Shown here one piece after another: positions 22,433 to 34,618 of a stretch of 64,000 nucleotides of DNA; within the stretch, counting starts at the first letter, position 1, and each line of letters begins with the position of its first letter. The stretch is taken from the NCBI RefSeq assembly GCF_020080835.1, contig NC_058162.1, positions 7,083,323-7,147,322 on the forward strand, read 5' to 3'. The position numbers and the translations under genes are program-made. Under the pieces are notes generated by a model. That model made no database searches. It was not told where the DNA came from and saw nothing but the letters and a program-made list of their open reading frames with translations. Source of the stretch: Cotesia glomerata. Taxonomy: Eukaryota > Arthropoda > Insecta > Hymenoptera > Braconidae.

Positions 22433-23203
22433 TTAATTATATCGATTATTACTGTTATTATTGTTGATTTATGACAAAAAAATATTTTTACAGTAACAAA
22501 AATAATTTTATAAAAATTACACACTCAATCACTATTTTTCCAACACATACTGAGGAAAAGACAAGTATTAAGTACGTTGCGTTTATCAACAACAGCAATG
22601 CAGTGAACCTTGTGAAAACAAGGGAATACTACCCTAGTTTCAAAAACACGTTGAGAGTTTATGCTGTGTATTTATTTATCTGACTGAATTTATAATATTA
22701 ATATATAATATGCTCTACATATACATATATTCTATATTAACACAAAATATAACACGTCTATTATGTGCTGCGCTTGTCATTGTTGGTCCTCACTTCCGTT
22801 TTTGCGACGTTGTTCTGACAGCCGTAAAGAGAAAACTCACTCGTGTTGTCATGAAATTTTTCTCAAACTTTATCGCTTATTTCCACGTTTATTTTTATTT
22901 TTTATTTACATTTTATTTCTGTAGAAAAGCTATTTTCAGATTTGTTAAGAAAATCATTATTAGGTCACACTATTTGTTAAATTTATTTAACGTTTTAATC
23001 AATAGAAAATAAAACAAATCTTTTAAAAATTGGTTAGTTTTGCACAAGTAATTTAAATTATTATGAAAAAAAATTCCACATCTACAAAATTTTAAAAAAC
23101 TATGAGTGTAATTTTTTTTTTAATTTTTTTGTGATGAATTATTTGTGAAAAAAAAAAATTTTCAATGTTTACATATTTTAATATTAAAAAATTTTATATA
23201 TGA

Positions 23204-23446
23204 AAATTATTTACAAAACTGAAAAAAAAATTTATTTACAAAAATCTAACATTTCTGATTGGAGCAAAAGAAAATTTAAATACGCCAGGAATTAAAATTA
23301 GAGAACTCGCGTTTAGTTTTAAGAAACTAAAAATTCCGAAACTAAATCAATTAATTCTTGAACAAGCAACCGATTTCTATAAAAATAAATTAAATCAACA
23401 TAAAATTTTAAAAGATGTTTGTAAAAACACTAGTTCCAACCCTTAG
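23204..23446 (+). pseudogene. Possible C-terminal remnant of a non-LTR retrotransposon ORF
   Basis: An 80-codon frame without a starting ATG ends at TAG 23444-23446. Its last part (LNQLILEQATDFYKNKLNQH followed by KILKDV) has the spacing seen at the very C-terminus of jockey-like reverse transcriptases. It is followed by a 3'-UTR-like run (CTGCCTATAAAAAATGTAAA, then ATTGTAAATAGATG). The match is weak and no RT core is present, so this is a suggestion only. Confidence 0.35.
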
Positions 23447-24078
23447 GCCAAACACAAATTACCTCAACAGCTATTGATTAATAGTAATAGAAATCTGCCT
23501 ATAAAAAATGTAAATATTGTAAATAGATGTAAAATAAACATAGTTAATACGAAGTTGAGTTAAGTTATCCATAGTACAACGAAACCTTAATAGAGTTTTT
23601 TTACCCACTTTTCCCTAAGAAGTCACAAATATCAAATAAATACATATTGTTAACTTAATATATATATATATATAGAGATCTAAAATAAGTTAAATCCCAG
23701 CGATGGGCCAGGAGTTATGAATTAAAGATTTATAAACTGATTATAATTGAAAAATGTAATTGGAAAAAAATAGCAACATTCAATAAAATATAAATTTAAA
23801 AAAAGAATTCGCGGCGGTAGATGAGCCTCTCTACTATACTTTTCAGTGGAAAAAAGTGGGGATAAAATAGAGAGTCAAAGTTAGATAATAAAGAAGTTAC
23901 GGAGACTTCACTGTATGCTGGTTGATTTTCAAAATTTATCTTTATAAAAATTATTCCACTAGATACCTGGGGGTATCATATTAAATTACAAGATTATTAT
24001 CAAAAAAATAAATAAAATAAAGTGTATATTATAAATGTAAGAATTTACTGGACACTTACTACTCTAAACGTTTGTGTA

Positions 24079-24165
24079 ACTGACTCATCTCTCTTGGCCG
24101 TAAGACACTGCGTAAGTCTAGCGCGCACAAGGTCGCTGGTTCGAATCCAGGTCCTGCAAGATTTT
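24079..24165 (+). other. tRNA-like fragment (B box), possibly SINE head or tRNA relic
   Basis: GGTTCGAATCC at 24137-24147 is a good B box/T-loop with a 4-bp CTGG/CCAG stem, and TTGGCCGTAAGACAC about 45 nt upstream resembles a D-arm/A box. There is no matching 7-bp acceptor stem, so a working tRNA is unlikely. Confidence 0.4.
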
Positions 24166-25210
24166 TTCATTTTTCCTATCAATTTTCTGCTACTGACAAC
24201 AACTTCCATTCCAAAAGATGAATCCTATTTACCGACTGACTAAAAACTGACCATCATTGCGTAGCTTCAATTTCTCCTCTACCTAGGTGCTAAAACTAGA
24301 AAATCCAACTCACAACTCCTCTCTCTTTATTTCCTCTGTTACACAATGGCATTTCTACCACTAGAGAAATGTCAGTTCAACGCAGAGGTAGAGTAAAGCT
24401 TTGTCGTGCTCCACTTCGGGTTGTGTTATCACAGCAACTCGAAACTAAGGCCTTCAAACATTTTTTTTTCACACATACCTCACATCGTTAGTGTATAAAC
24501 ACAAACTTACTAATTTTTCATGTTTCTTTAGTTTAATTTTTCTAATTAAATTTCACTTATTTTATTCTAACTTTGATTGTAAAATTTTTTTTCCTCATGC
24601 GTTATTTAAAAAGAAAAAAAAAATTCTGGTCTAATAAATTATACCGATTTCTACTTTTGAAAGGTGAAGAATGTTTCACTTGTATTATTTCAGTTATTAG
24701 TTGTGACAGCGGATAAACTGATATGAAAAGGTAGACAGCTATATAAGTATATAAATAGGTGTAGTTTATATGTGACATTAGATAGAAGGCTCACTAGTAT
24801 GTAGAAAATAGTAGTACGTAGTAAAACTACCCAAAGTCCGGGTATAGAATCACAAGTCAGTTTAAATTAGAGAGTGTCTAGACGCTTTGCGAATACCACG
24901 TGGCTCACGTCATCTCTTATTCGCATAACTAGACTTTTAAAATTATATATATTGTTATTAAAAAAACACGAGTTCAATCTTGCGGCTGTCCCATTTCAAA
25001 ATACAGTGACTGCAACAATTTTTTTCAGTTTTTTTTTTTTTTAAATAATTATGCAATTTTTTAAATTAACAATCTTATTTTTAAAAAAATTTTTTTGTTA
25101 ACATATTTTATTTTATATTTCTAAAAAAATTTTTTTGTCTATTAAATATAGAATTTGAAATTTTTTCTTATAAAGCAGACTTGAAAAAATCTAAAAAATG
25201 TCTATTATTA

Positions 25211-25940
25211 AAGGGGAACACCACTGTGACGATCGAAAAAAAGAGGTGATTTTCGGGAATTTTTTTGACAGGGAAAATAAAGGAATTCGGGGATCGGATT
25301 TTTTTTTATTTTATTAAGGATACATTAAATATTATTATCTTAGATTTTTATTAAAAAATATTTAATTATTACAAAGTTACTAACAATCTCTTAGAACACT
25401 AGAAAAAATTTCTCCTTCCATGGTCGGTTCGATAACTCAAAAACGGACCATCTGAAAATAAAAACCCAAATTGCTTTTTAATCAGTAAAGATGTAGTTAT
25501 CGTCGCATGTACGGAAGTTTGAAAATTTTAATTTTTAAAAAAATGGCGACTGATTGAAAATTTTCTCACTATTCTTACTGTTTTTTTTTGTTTTAACCCG
25601 GCTAAAAAAATCTTTAAAATGAAAATTTTTTTAATTTCGTACGTTTGACGATAATTACATCCTTACTGATTAAAAAGCAATTTGGGTTTTTATTTTCAGA
25701 TGATCTGTTTTTGAGTTATCGAACCGACCATGGAAGGGGAAATTTTTTCTAGTGCTCTACGAGATTGTTAATAACTTTGTAATAATTAAATATTTCTTAA
25801 TAAAAATTTAAGGTAATAATCTTTAATGTACCCTTAATAAAATAAAAAAAATCCGATCCCCAAATTCCTTTATTTTCCCTGTCAAAAAAATTCCCGAAAA
25901 TCACCTCTTTTTTTTCGATCATCACAGTAGTGTTCCCCCT
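25211..25940. mobile_element. 730-bp foldback MITE with AAGGGGGAACACC ends
   Basis: The left arm (about 25211-25530) and right arm (about 25620-25940) are near-complete reverse complements, including the words CATGGTCGGTTCGATAACTC and TTGCTTTTTAATCAGTAA. TA flanks both ends (25209-25210 and 25941-25942). The loop of about 90 bp is unique. A partial relative begins at 54300. Confidence 0.88.
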
Positions 25941-25942
25941 TA

Positions 25943-28584
25943 ATTAATGTCTAAATTAATTTTTCATTCTCCGACAGAAAATTACTAAAAATAAATTTTA
26001 AGAATATTGTACCATTAATGTAAGATTTTAATTTTGATTTTTTTTTTTACAAGTGTAAAAATACATGTAATTATCATGAGTATTCTCATTATCATTAAGG
26101 TCCTTAAAGTTTTAATTAGTATGATAATATCTCGGGTCGTAATCAATTCGATAAACATCACAAGTTATTCTGCTTAAACTTACATGGAGGTCATCATTTT
26201 ATTTTATAATTACTGTCCCATAATTGGGTCTCTTACCGTATGATATATGTTTATAATAATTATGTGTGGTTACATGCATACATTGTTGTTAAAATTACAA
26301 TTGTGTTTTCTCTTGGCAGCAATTTAATAATTATTTCTTAATTTTTTATGATAGGAAAAAAAATATCTAATAAAAATTTTTATTGCTGATAAAATTTTTC
26401 AGTAATTAAAATTTATTAGAAAAATATATTTATAGCATTTTAAATAGTCGAGATTTAAAAAAATTTTATCGTTATAGATATATGAATAAATTTAGATTTA
26501 CGAGTGCATAAATACGATGCTTTCAGTATTTACAGCAAGTGAAAAACTTAAATAAATCATGAATAACAGAACAGTGGAGAGTGTGTATCGATAATATATA
26601 ATGGTTAATATACTTGTACTGTGTACTTTAACTTGGTATTATATTATTAATATTTGAATATTTAAATGATATATTGAAAAGTTACATAAGTTATACTTTG
26701 AACGAAACTAAACAATTTTTTTTTTCGTAATTTTACATTTTATGACTTATTTAATATGAAACACTTAACAATGAATTCTTAACAATAGGGAGCAACACAA
26801 TAGAATAGTTAATAGAGTGTTCAATGTATATTATTGAGGGAAAAGGGTTTATTACAGCAGCTAGAGTTTTTTAAGTAAAAATGTTTTAAAATAAAAAGAA
26901 CTATTTTAATAATACAATCTAAATAAGAATTAAATTAGTTAAATTTATTTTTAATGACAATATTATTTAAAATTGAAAAAATTAAAGATAAAAATAAATT
27001 GAAAAATTTATAATCGAATGATAGTACCATTATTAATTATATAAATTAATTCTGAGCAGGAAAAATTTTTATCAATGGTTTAATATTGATATTTTTATAA
27101 AACAATAGAAAATCTTAATTATTTATTTATCATAATATGTTTCATTGACTTTGAGGTAAACAAATAAAAATTCCGATGACCTCTTCCCTTAGAAAGAAAA
27201 AAATTTTTTTATTTACACGCATTAAACATTCAAGTTTAGGATTGCGCAAAAAAATTAAATATTTCGTGTACGAAGTAAATCGGGAGTTTTTAGTAAATTG
27301 ATTTCAAAGTAAATACGAATTTTAATCCGAAAATGTCAAGTATGGAGTTTTCACACTAAAATAAATTTTTATTCAGCTGAAAAAAGTTTCATATACCAAA
27401 TTATTTACAAATACTTCAAACAATTTATCTCAAGTTTATGTTTGTGAATATGCATTGTATTTATCTAAAAAATTCGACTTTTTTGGAACATTAAATCTAA
27501 TTTTCTTGAAGATTATTTTAATTTTGTCTTGTTAATGAATTCTAACATAAGAAGTAAAAAATAAAATTAATTACTTAAATGTTCTTAAAATTAAATTTTA
27601 TATGGCAATTTTAAAAATTTCTTAGCAAAAAATTATAAAGAAAAAATATAAAACAATGCAAGTTGTAGAAAAATCTTTAAAAAATATTGACGCTATTTCC
27701 TTAAATATTAAAATTATTACAACTAAAAAAAAAAAGTTAGGTTGATTGTTAAAATTTCTAAGCACGCATTTTGCAATTTTTAAACGAATTACATCAATTT
27801 TTTATTTTCATTTAAAAAAAAATAAAGAGTTCACTCTTCGGAGTTTTTTCTTATAAACAATATAAATAAAATTTTTTTTCGGAGTGAATTTCACTCCAGA
27901 AGAATTAAATTAAAAATCCGTTCCGCAAGTTATTTACGGTTTAAAATCTATAATACTGACAACTGTCAATTTTTTTAATTTTAATAACAAATCATTTAAA
28001 ATAAAAAAAAAATACTTCTAAAATTTTCTACGAATTATTTTTTTTTTAATTTTCACATTTGGAATTTTTTCAATATATTTTTTTAATTATAATTCCATTG
28101 CTTAAAAAAATTCTAATTTCGTCAACTTCAGAATCATTAAAATGTACATATATTTTATTTAAAAAATAAATCATCAAATTGGCAGACATCTGTCAATTTT
28201 TTAAATTTTCATTACAGATCAACGAAAAAAAACATATTTAAAAAAAAATTTGCACTGGTAATTTTTTTTAATTTTTAGATGTGGAATTTTTTAATTAAAA
28301 TTTTTTCATCATAATTTTATCATTATAAAAGTCCAAAAAATTGACAGATATATATTAATTTCAGTATAATTTTTTCAAAGTTAATTTTCATTTAAAATTT
28401 CAAATTTTGCCACTTTTTTCACTGCAGTAAATTTTATTCAAAGTAATAACAAAAAAATTTGTAAAAATGTAATAAGTTGTCATATTAGTCATGAAAATCT
28501 CATCTTTTTTTCATTATTATTATCAATTTTATATTATTATTAATACTAATAATAATAATTACAATAAAGAAGACAATAATAATA
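25943..28584. other. Very AT-rich intergenic DNA with one repeat copy
   Basis: No reading frame of interest is seen. It contains the repeat at 27230-27920, and from about 27950 degenerate recurrences of ACTGTCAATTTTTT-type words that continue downstream to about 30450. Confidence 0.4.
27230..27920 (+). repeat. Dispersed repeat, copy 1 (pairs with 51350-51930)
   Basis: The words CAGCTGAAAAAAGTTTCATA, CAAATACTTC..ACAATTTATCTCAA and AATTCGACTTTTTTGGAACA occur in the same order and strand in both copies. Both also have GGAGTGAA..TTCACTCC blocks. Copies are diverged, and their limits are approximate. Confidence 0.65.
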
Positions 28585-29125
28585 ATAATGCGCCTCGTGG
28601 TTGTAAATGCTTACAGTATTTACAGGTTGGTGGCGCAACAATCGCATGGCCGCCGTCAGTTGTCGCGAGCGAGCCTCGGTGTGTGGTTACGCTTTATACG
28701 CCGCTCCTTATTTTTTACTTAAATTTTTTACAATTGGTGACACCATAAAATAATGACCGTTATTATTATTAATAACTAAAAAATAAATATTCGTGCCAGT
28801 GAAACATAATTATTATATCCGTCTGCGACAATCCGTCCAAGCGAGTCGTGACACCAATTAAATATAAATAAATAATTAATAATAATAAGTGTGTAGTGCC
28901 AGTGTAACCGTTTGTTCTTTTTATACCTGTGAACAATAATTATTTAAAAGTTATTTAATTACAGTGTTTTTACTCCAATCATCTAGTAAATATTTATAAA
29001 ATCTAAATTTTACTTGTAAGAAATAATGTGTTTCGATGCGAGATTCACAAGTGACGCGGGGCGTCGAGAGTTCGCTAGAGCTCGTTGTCGTCGTTCTCAG
29101 TCTTGAATCGCTTCTCTCTGTTTTC
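28585..29125 (+). promoter_or_regulatory. GC-richer island, candidate promoter or 5'-UTR exon
   Basis: Two GC-rich, CG-dinucleotide-containing blocks (28588-28700 and 29030-29110) stand out in DNA that is otherwise strongly AT-rich. The second block ends in TCAGTC (29097-29102), a match to the arthropod initiator, and a donor-like ACTT|GTAAGAAA lies at 29014-29015. The island is about 5 kb upstream of the Phactr start codon on the same strand, so it may be an upstream promoter or leader exon of that gene. No TATA box was found at the expected place. Confidence 0.4.
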
Positions 29126-31787
29126 TGTCTGGTCTCTTCTCGAATATTATACCTATAATACCGAGAGACCGAGCATCAAGCCTTTATTTCTATATGATAC
29201 ACCAACACAATTTGTCTCTTTTCCTCATCATCATCCTCATCATATCAGCTAATTTTCATTTGTCACTAAATAATTACTCATTCAAGTGATTATATTTACA
29301 AATGTGATTATGTTTATAATTATACTAAAATCATCATTCATTTGATCATTTTTTGGTTTTTTTTTTTCAAGTAAATTATAAATAAAAAATTTTTTTAATT
29401 TTTATATGATATTAAAGTTAGCAGTCACTTGATAATTTTTTAATTTTATTTAATAAACAAATTATTTTTAATAAATTGCACTTATAATTTTTTTTAATTT
29501 CTACGTCAATATTTTTTTCTCATTTTTCTTGCCATAATTTATTTGTTAAAAAAAATTCTAAAAATTATTAAATATCTGCTTAATTAATTATTGTAATTTT
29601 TATATGTGGAGTTTGTTTTTTATAATTATTTTTTAAAAAATAACCTGAAAACTGTCAAATGTTTGCTAATTTCAGTATTATTATTAAAAATTGCAGACAA
29701 TTTTTTTTGTTTCGGATGAATTATTTTGTGATTGAATGAACCTGTTACATTTTTTGTAATTGCCATTATTAATGCCTTGGCATATAAATTAAATAAATAA
29801 TTATAAAAAATATTTTATTTGATTATTTTTGATGAAAATTAATTTAGCAGATGTTTGATAATTTCAAAAATTTTTTTAACAAATAAATTATGGCAAAAAA
29901 AAGTAGAAAAAAAAATTAACACGTAGAAATTTTAAAAAATAAAAAATGTAATTTTTTAAATGGTTAAGTAACTGCTAACTTTAATGTCATTTATTTTTGG
30001 TAAATAATTTACTGAAGAATTTTTTATATCGAAGTAGAAAAATACTAATGAAAAAAATTATATACTTGTGCCAAGTTTTTTTTCTGTAAAAATTAGCACC
30101 TACTTATATTGATAAATTTTAGAGTTTGTAATTCACCAATTTGAAAAAATTTTAAGTTAGACGTCTTTTAGTATTTTTAATAGTTTTTTTTTTAATTGCA
30201 ATTTTTTAAATGATTGAAAATTTGATTTGTTTATTGAGAAAATTAAAATGAGTGTAAAATTTAACCGCGTTTTAAAAATATTTAAAAAGAATTGATTTAA
30301 TTCAAATTACAAAATTGATGAGTTTTTATAATTGAAAAAATTTTTATTGTGACTAAAAAACAATTTGCACATTATTTTTTAATTTTCTTGAGCTTTTAAA
30401 ATATTAAATTGTCAAATGTCTGCAATTTTACTAATCCAACTAATCATCAAACACTTTTTTCATTTTTTCAACAAGATTATTGTAAAAAAAATATTTTAAA
30501 TAGTCGGAAAATTTTTTCATTTTTCAATAACTATTTTAAATGAAAATTTGTCCCTGTAAACATCAAAATTTCTGAAAATACGATTTACAAATATTTTAAC
30601 AATAATAATTATTTATAAATTATTTTATAATTAATTTTCATGAAAAATAAGAGTGAGTTTTTAAAAATTTAAACTAAACACAACAAATGGACTCAAATTT
30701 ATTTATTCAAACAATCAGAATAATATTAATGGTAATTTTTATATCCGGTATCTTTGGTAGATCGCGTGCTGCACAGGTGTTTCGAAATATAAAATACAAC
30801 TAAACTAGTATACGAAGAAGAATGAAATAAAACTAGTAAAAATAGATAGACATAAATATATAGGATATATTTATATGATATAAAGAAAATGTAAAAAGGT
30901 TCTGAGCTGTCTGCCAAAAATATCCAATTTTGCTAAACTGACATCTCGAGACATTAATTGTTTATTGACAGATAAAGAACCACTCGGCTTTGTTAAAACT
31001 GACTTTTTTTAGTGAAGCTGGAGAAATGGTTGGCTGCTTGGCCTTGGGATAGATTAAATCCTTGAAATTGAAAATGAAAGTAAATAAAAATCGCTGGCTA
31101 GCTAGAGTTCTTATATCATACTAAAAATATTAATCAAATATTCAATGAAATTCCGAGTTTCTTAATCCTTAATGTTTACTTAATTGATATATTGTTCATT
31201 CATTTTTTTTACATTTAAAAATTATCTAGTAGCTTAGATAAATAATAATAATAATTATTATTAGAAAAAAAATTGGATTTGTAATTTTTAAAATTTATCG
31301 GTAGATTAATATTTAAATTTCATGAATTGTAGTCCTAGTTTTTTTTATCATCTATTTGTTATAACTCTCAAGAGTATTGTCAATTTTCGTGATCGCAATT
31401 GTAATAAAACAATTTCCCTCGTGGGTGATTGCTGAAAATTTTTTTGCAACTGCAGACTTTTTATAAATGTTTCATGTATAACTTGATATTAATTTTTAAA
31501 TTTTTATTTTGAGAACGATTTTACGTAAAATGATTAAATTTCTTTTGGATATGAGAGGAAAAAGTTTTATTGGTCTATACTTTGATCCAGTTTCTCGGCA
31601 TTCAAATGCAATCACTGGGTTATTAATTAGGTTGTAAAAGTTTTTTATATTTAAAAATCGTTTTTTATTTATAAAACGTGCTTGCGGTTGCTAGTGCAAT
31701 ACGAAGATTAACTTTGAGTACATAAATTTTTAAATACTCACTTAAAAGTTTCATGAAAAAAAATTTTTTTTATATTTATTTGAGGTA
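29126..31787. other. AT-rich non-coding DNA with degenerate repeated words
   Basis: There is no coding signal. Variants of GTCAAATGTTTGCTAATTTC recur at about 29650, 29845, 29960 (reverse) and 30405, suggesting an old array or several old insertions. Confidence 0.35.
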
Positions 31788-31927
31788 AGGTAAAAGCCCC
31801 AATAGATGATCATGTACCAGTATATGATCACTCCATGTATTTGTATACCTATATTTGTGAATATAGATATACAAATACATGGAGTGATCATATACTGGTA
31901 CGTAATCATCTATTGGGGCTTTTACCT
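31788..31927. mobile_element. 140-bp foldback MITE, copy 1
   Basis: The arms AGGTAAAAGCCCCAATAG and CTATTGGGGCTTTTACCT extend about 60 bp each through GTACCAGTATATGATCACTC, so the element folds almost end to end. TA flanks both sides (31786-31787 and 31928-31929). A copy of the same 140-bp length, differing at only a few bases, is at 56214-56353. Confidence 0.9.
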
Positions 31928-32025
31928 TAGATATTTATTAAATTGTGAATTACTTTGATGATAAAAAAGTTGTACATAGTATGAGAAAATTTACCTGAAA
32001 GCAGATATTCGATTAATTTATTTGC

Positions 32026-32638
32026 CAGGGTGACGACTGAACACTTCAAAATTTTAAAATTTCCTGACTTTTCCCTGACTAAAATAAAATTCCAGAACCT
32101 ACAAAAAAATAATGGTTATTCAAATATTCGTTATAATTGCAAATTATTTTAAAAATAATTTTTGTATGCTAGAATTCATATATAATATTTAGAATTGAAT
32201 AAAAATTTGGAATTATAAATTATGTTATACTTTTTTGCAGATTTTCAATTATTCAAAAAAGATTAGTTTCTTTCGATTAAATGTTTATAACTTTTAAAAA
32301 TACAATAATTGATATTATTATCATTAATCATTGAGAAGTTATACTTCTTTTTTATTATTAATTATCCATACATTTAGTTTTTTTAATATTATTGATCACA
32401 AAAAAAAAAGAAATATAAATTAAGAAATTAAATAACATTTAATATTAAAAATTATCTAAAATAAGATTTTTAAAATGCTATAGAAATAATTTATTATTTC
32501 TACAATATTCTAGTTTATTTTTTTAAATGAACTAAAACTTCCCTGACCCAACTCAAAACTCCCTGACTTTTCACTGGCTATTCCAGAAATTTCAAATTCC
32601 CTGACATTTCCAGGTTTTCCAGGTCAATCGCCACCCTG
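32026..32638. mobile_element. 613-bp CAGGGTG-ended element with a 16-bp flanking direct repeat
   Basis: The left end is CAGGGTGACGACTGAAC and the reverse complement of the right end CAGGGTGGCGATTGACC. Inside each end are TTCCCTGAC repeats and a TTCCAGGTTTTCCAGG run. The element is bounded on both sides by the exact 16-bp sequence CGATTAATTTATTTGC (32010-32025 and 32639-32654). The interior is AT-rich and non-coding. The termini recall hAT-like elements, but those make 8-bp duplications. Confidence 0.8.
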
Positions 32639-32654
32639 CGATTAATTTATTTGC

Positions 32655-33756
32655 AAATAGATGAAATGATAATAAAGAAAAATATATATTTAGAATTGTA
32701 AAAATTGGAGTTGTACAAAAGTTAAAATTTGAATTATTGAGTTGATTATTTTTAAAAAAATTTTTTGTTTGAATTTATATAATAAAAATTTTAATTGATA
32801 ATTGAATAGTTTGAACTGATTACAAATAATAATAATTATAATAATTGAATAATAATAATAATAATAATAATAATTTTAATTGATAATTATATAGTTTGAA
32901 CGGATTACATACATTAGAATTTTATTAAAGAAAAATTTTTACTATTTGAAACAATAAATTTATGAGTAAAATGATTTTATTGTTTTTAGCGCTTAAAATT
33001 TTTTAAATAATTGTAAATCAAAAATTTTTTAATAATTGATAATAATAACACTAAAATTATATTATATTTAAAATTTTATTAAAATAATTATGTGTTCAAA
33101 ATTCTTTCCAAAAATCAGTCTTAAAAATTTAATAATTTAATCAAATTTTATTAAAATAATTATATAAATTCACATTATGAAAAAAAAATAGTCATTAAAA
33201 TTCTTTTATTTTTCTTCATAAGCTTGCAATCAATTTCATCTTTGAGTTTTCTAATTTAATTTTTATTTGTATCAATTTCCAAAAACTAGGCTCTTAAATT
33301 ATTAAACAGTAAATAACTAAAACGAAAAATCAATACGATGCACATTACACATTAACTTGCTGAATCAACTAAACAAAAAGTTTTTCAGTGTCATAAATGC
33401 CAATTATGAATTAAAAATAACCAGTGACTTATAATTGAAATAAAACCGACGAATGAAATAAAATATAAATAAAAAATAATGTTTAGTGTAATTAAACGCT
33501 CTATGAATAACGAAATAATAATATAAAATATAACGTAGCAGCTATCACCGTTGATAAATCGAGAATGTAGAATCAGAATTAAGGAGGAAAAAATAACAAA
33601 AACAAAAGTGTTGATACAAATACATAAACAAAGTATCTTTAATTCCTGGAAATACAATACAATTATTAAAAAACAATAACTTGAACTTTTATTCTGCTAC
33701 CTCAATAACAAACTAAGGAATATCAAGACAATGACTAAAAGCTCGACAATTAATAC
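32655..33756. other. AT-rich DNA upstream of the Phactr first coding exon
   Basis: No exon is supported. An imperfect AAT repeat lies at 32825-32878. The minus-strand frame at 33391-33657 is hydrophobic and AT-driven, with no domain. Confidence 0.4.
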
Positions 33757-33762
33757 TCAGTC
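33757..33762 (+). promoter_or_regulatory. Candidate initiator (TCAGTC) upstream of Phactr start
   Basis: TCAGTC lies 165 bp before the ATG at 33922 and would give a short leader. It is a weak motif on its own, and the island at 28585-29125 is an alternative start region. Confidence 0.2.
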
Positions 33763-33829
33763 AATAGAGTAACAGCAAAAAGTGAAAATACCAAATAAAA
33801 AAAAGGGACCATAACTATAATTAACGACA

Positions 33830-33856
33830 ATGGTGAGCCGTAAACAAGAACGGTAA
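33830..33856 (+). promoter_or_regulatory. Possible upstream ORF in the Phactr leader
   Basis: ATG at 33830 opens an 8-codon frame (MVSRKQER) that stops at TAA 33854-33856, 66 bp before the main ATG and in another frame. It could lower translation of the main frame if the leader includes it. Confidence 0.3.
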
Positions 33857-33921
33857 CCGGTTCGCTTGTCTCATAAGCGCCGGTGTTGATAAAATCAATT
33901 GTCCTAATCTCTATCCAAGAA

Positions 33922-34321
33922 ATGTCGATTCGTTTGAGTGGTAGCTTGTTCCTAATGCCATCTTCTGGATTGCAAGATAGCAACGAGAAATCAAGTGCCA
34001 ATAACTCGCCCAATTCAAACTCAATCTCAAACTCTAACTCTGGCAACAATGAACCGAACAACCAGCATTATCAGCATCAACACCATCAACAGCAGCAACA
34101 CCACCAGCAGCAGCACAATCAGTATCACCATCATCAAATGATGACCAAAACGGTGACCATTGTGTCCGCTGGACCCCAACGTAGCAATAGTTTGGATTAC
34201 CTAAATTTTGAGGAAAAAAGACAAATTCTTGCGTCCTCACTCTCGCTCAGTGGATATATCACTGGTCCCGCGGCTGTTACTGCCGCGGCTAAAGAAGTCG
34301 TCGCTAATACGGTTGTTATTG
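33922..34321 (+). CDS. Phactr: Phosphatase and actin regulator (Phactr), first coding exon
   Basis: The frame starts at ATG 33922 (an in-frame TAA at 33874-33876 rules out an upstream start within this exon). It encodes 133 residues and ends at ATTG|GTGAGT in phase 1. It begins MSIRLSGSLFLMPSSGLQDS, followed by an Asn/Ser-rich part and a His/Gln-rich tract (about residues 50-72). Then come TVTIVSAGPQRSNSLDYLNF and EEKRQILASSLSLSGYITG (about 77-113). This is low-complexity, probably disordered sequence that would be hard to assign alone. The assignment comes from exons at 60826, 61064 and 63410, which join it in phase. Phactr proteins bind G-actin through RPEL repeats and PP1 through the C-terminus. 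The visible product is 327 residues, with the C-terminus off the window. Confidence 0.7.
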
Positions 34322-34618
34322 GTGAGTTTTTGGAAATTCTTCATGTTTTATTAAAAATGGATCGAATTTTTTTATGTTTCTGCTTGGATCTTTTTGGTTG
34401 AACTTTTAAGTAGCAAGTTTTATTTCAGGGACAAAGTTTAGGTAGCATACAAGTCTATAATAATAAACACGGAGAGGAAAGAACAAGTTAAACAAAAGAA
34501 GAGTGAAAAGTTGCTTTACTTGCTCTGATTTTTTTTTTATTACATTTTGTTTTGGTTCTTGAGTCAAAGGACTGAAGAATATAACATAAGTTAACTCTGA
34601 AGCTAAGATACATTTTTA

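Larger units (their letters stand above)
22437..25208. other. Intergenic with retroelement traces
   Basis: There is no host gene. The frames at 22471-22683 and 22710-23012 are AT-rich with no domain. A possible non-LTR retrotransposon tail lies at 23204-23446 and a tRNA-like fragment near 24079-24165. Confidence 0.4.

Noticed and set aside
24079..24165. Functional tRNA gene
   Set aside because: The 7-bp acceptor stem and a proper anticodon arm cannot be formed, so only a tRNA-like fragment is listed.
34034..34240. Minus-strand frame opposite the Phactr first coding exon
   Set aside because: It is the antisense shadow of the His/Gln-rich exon.
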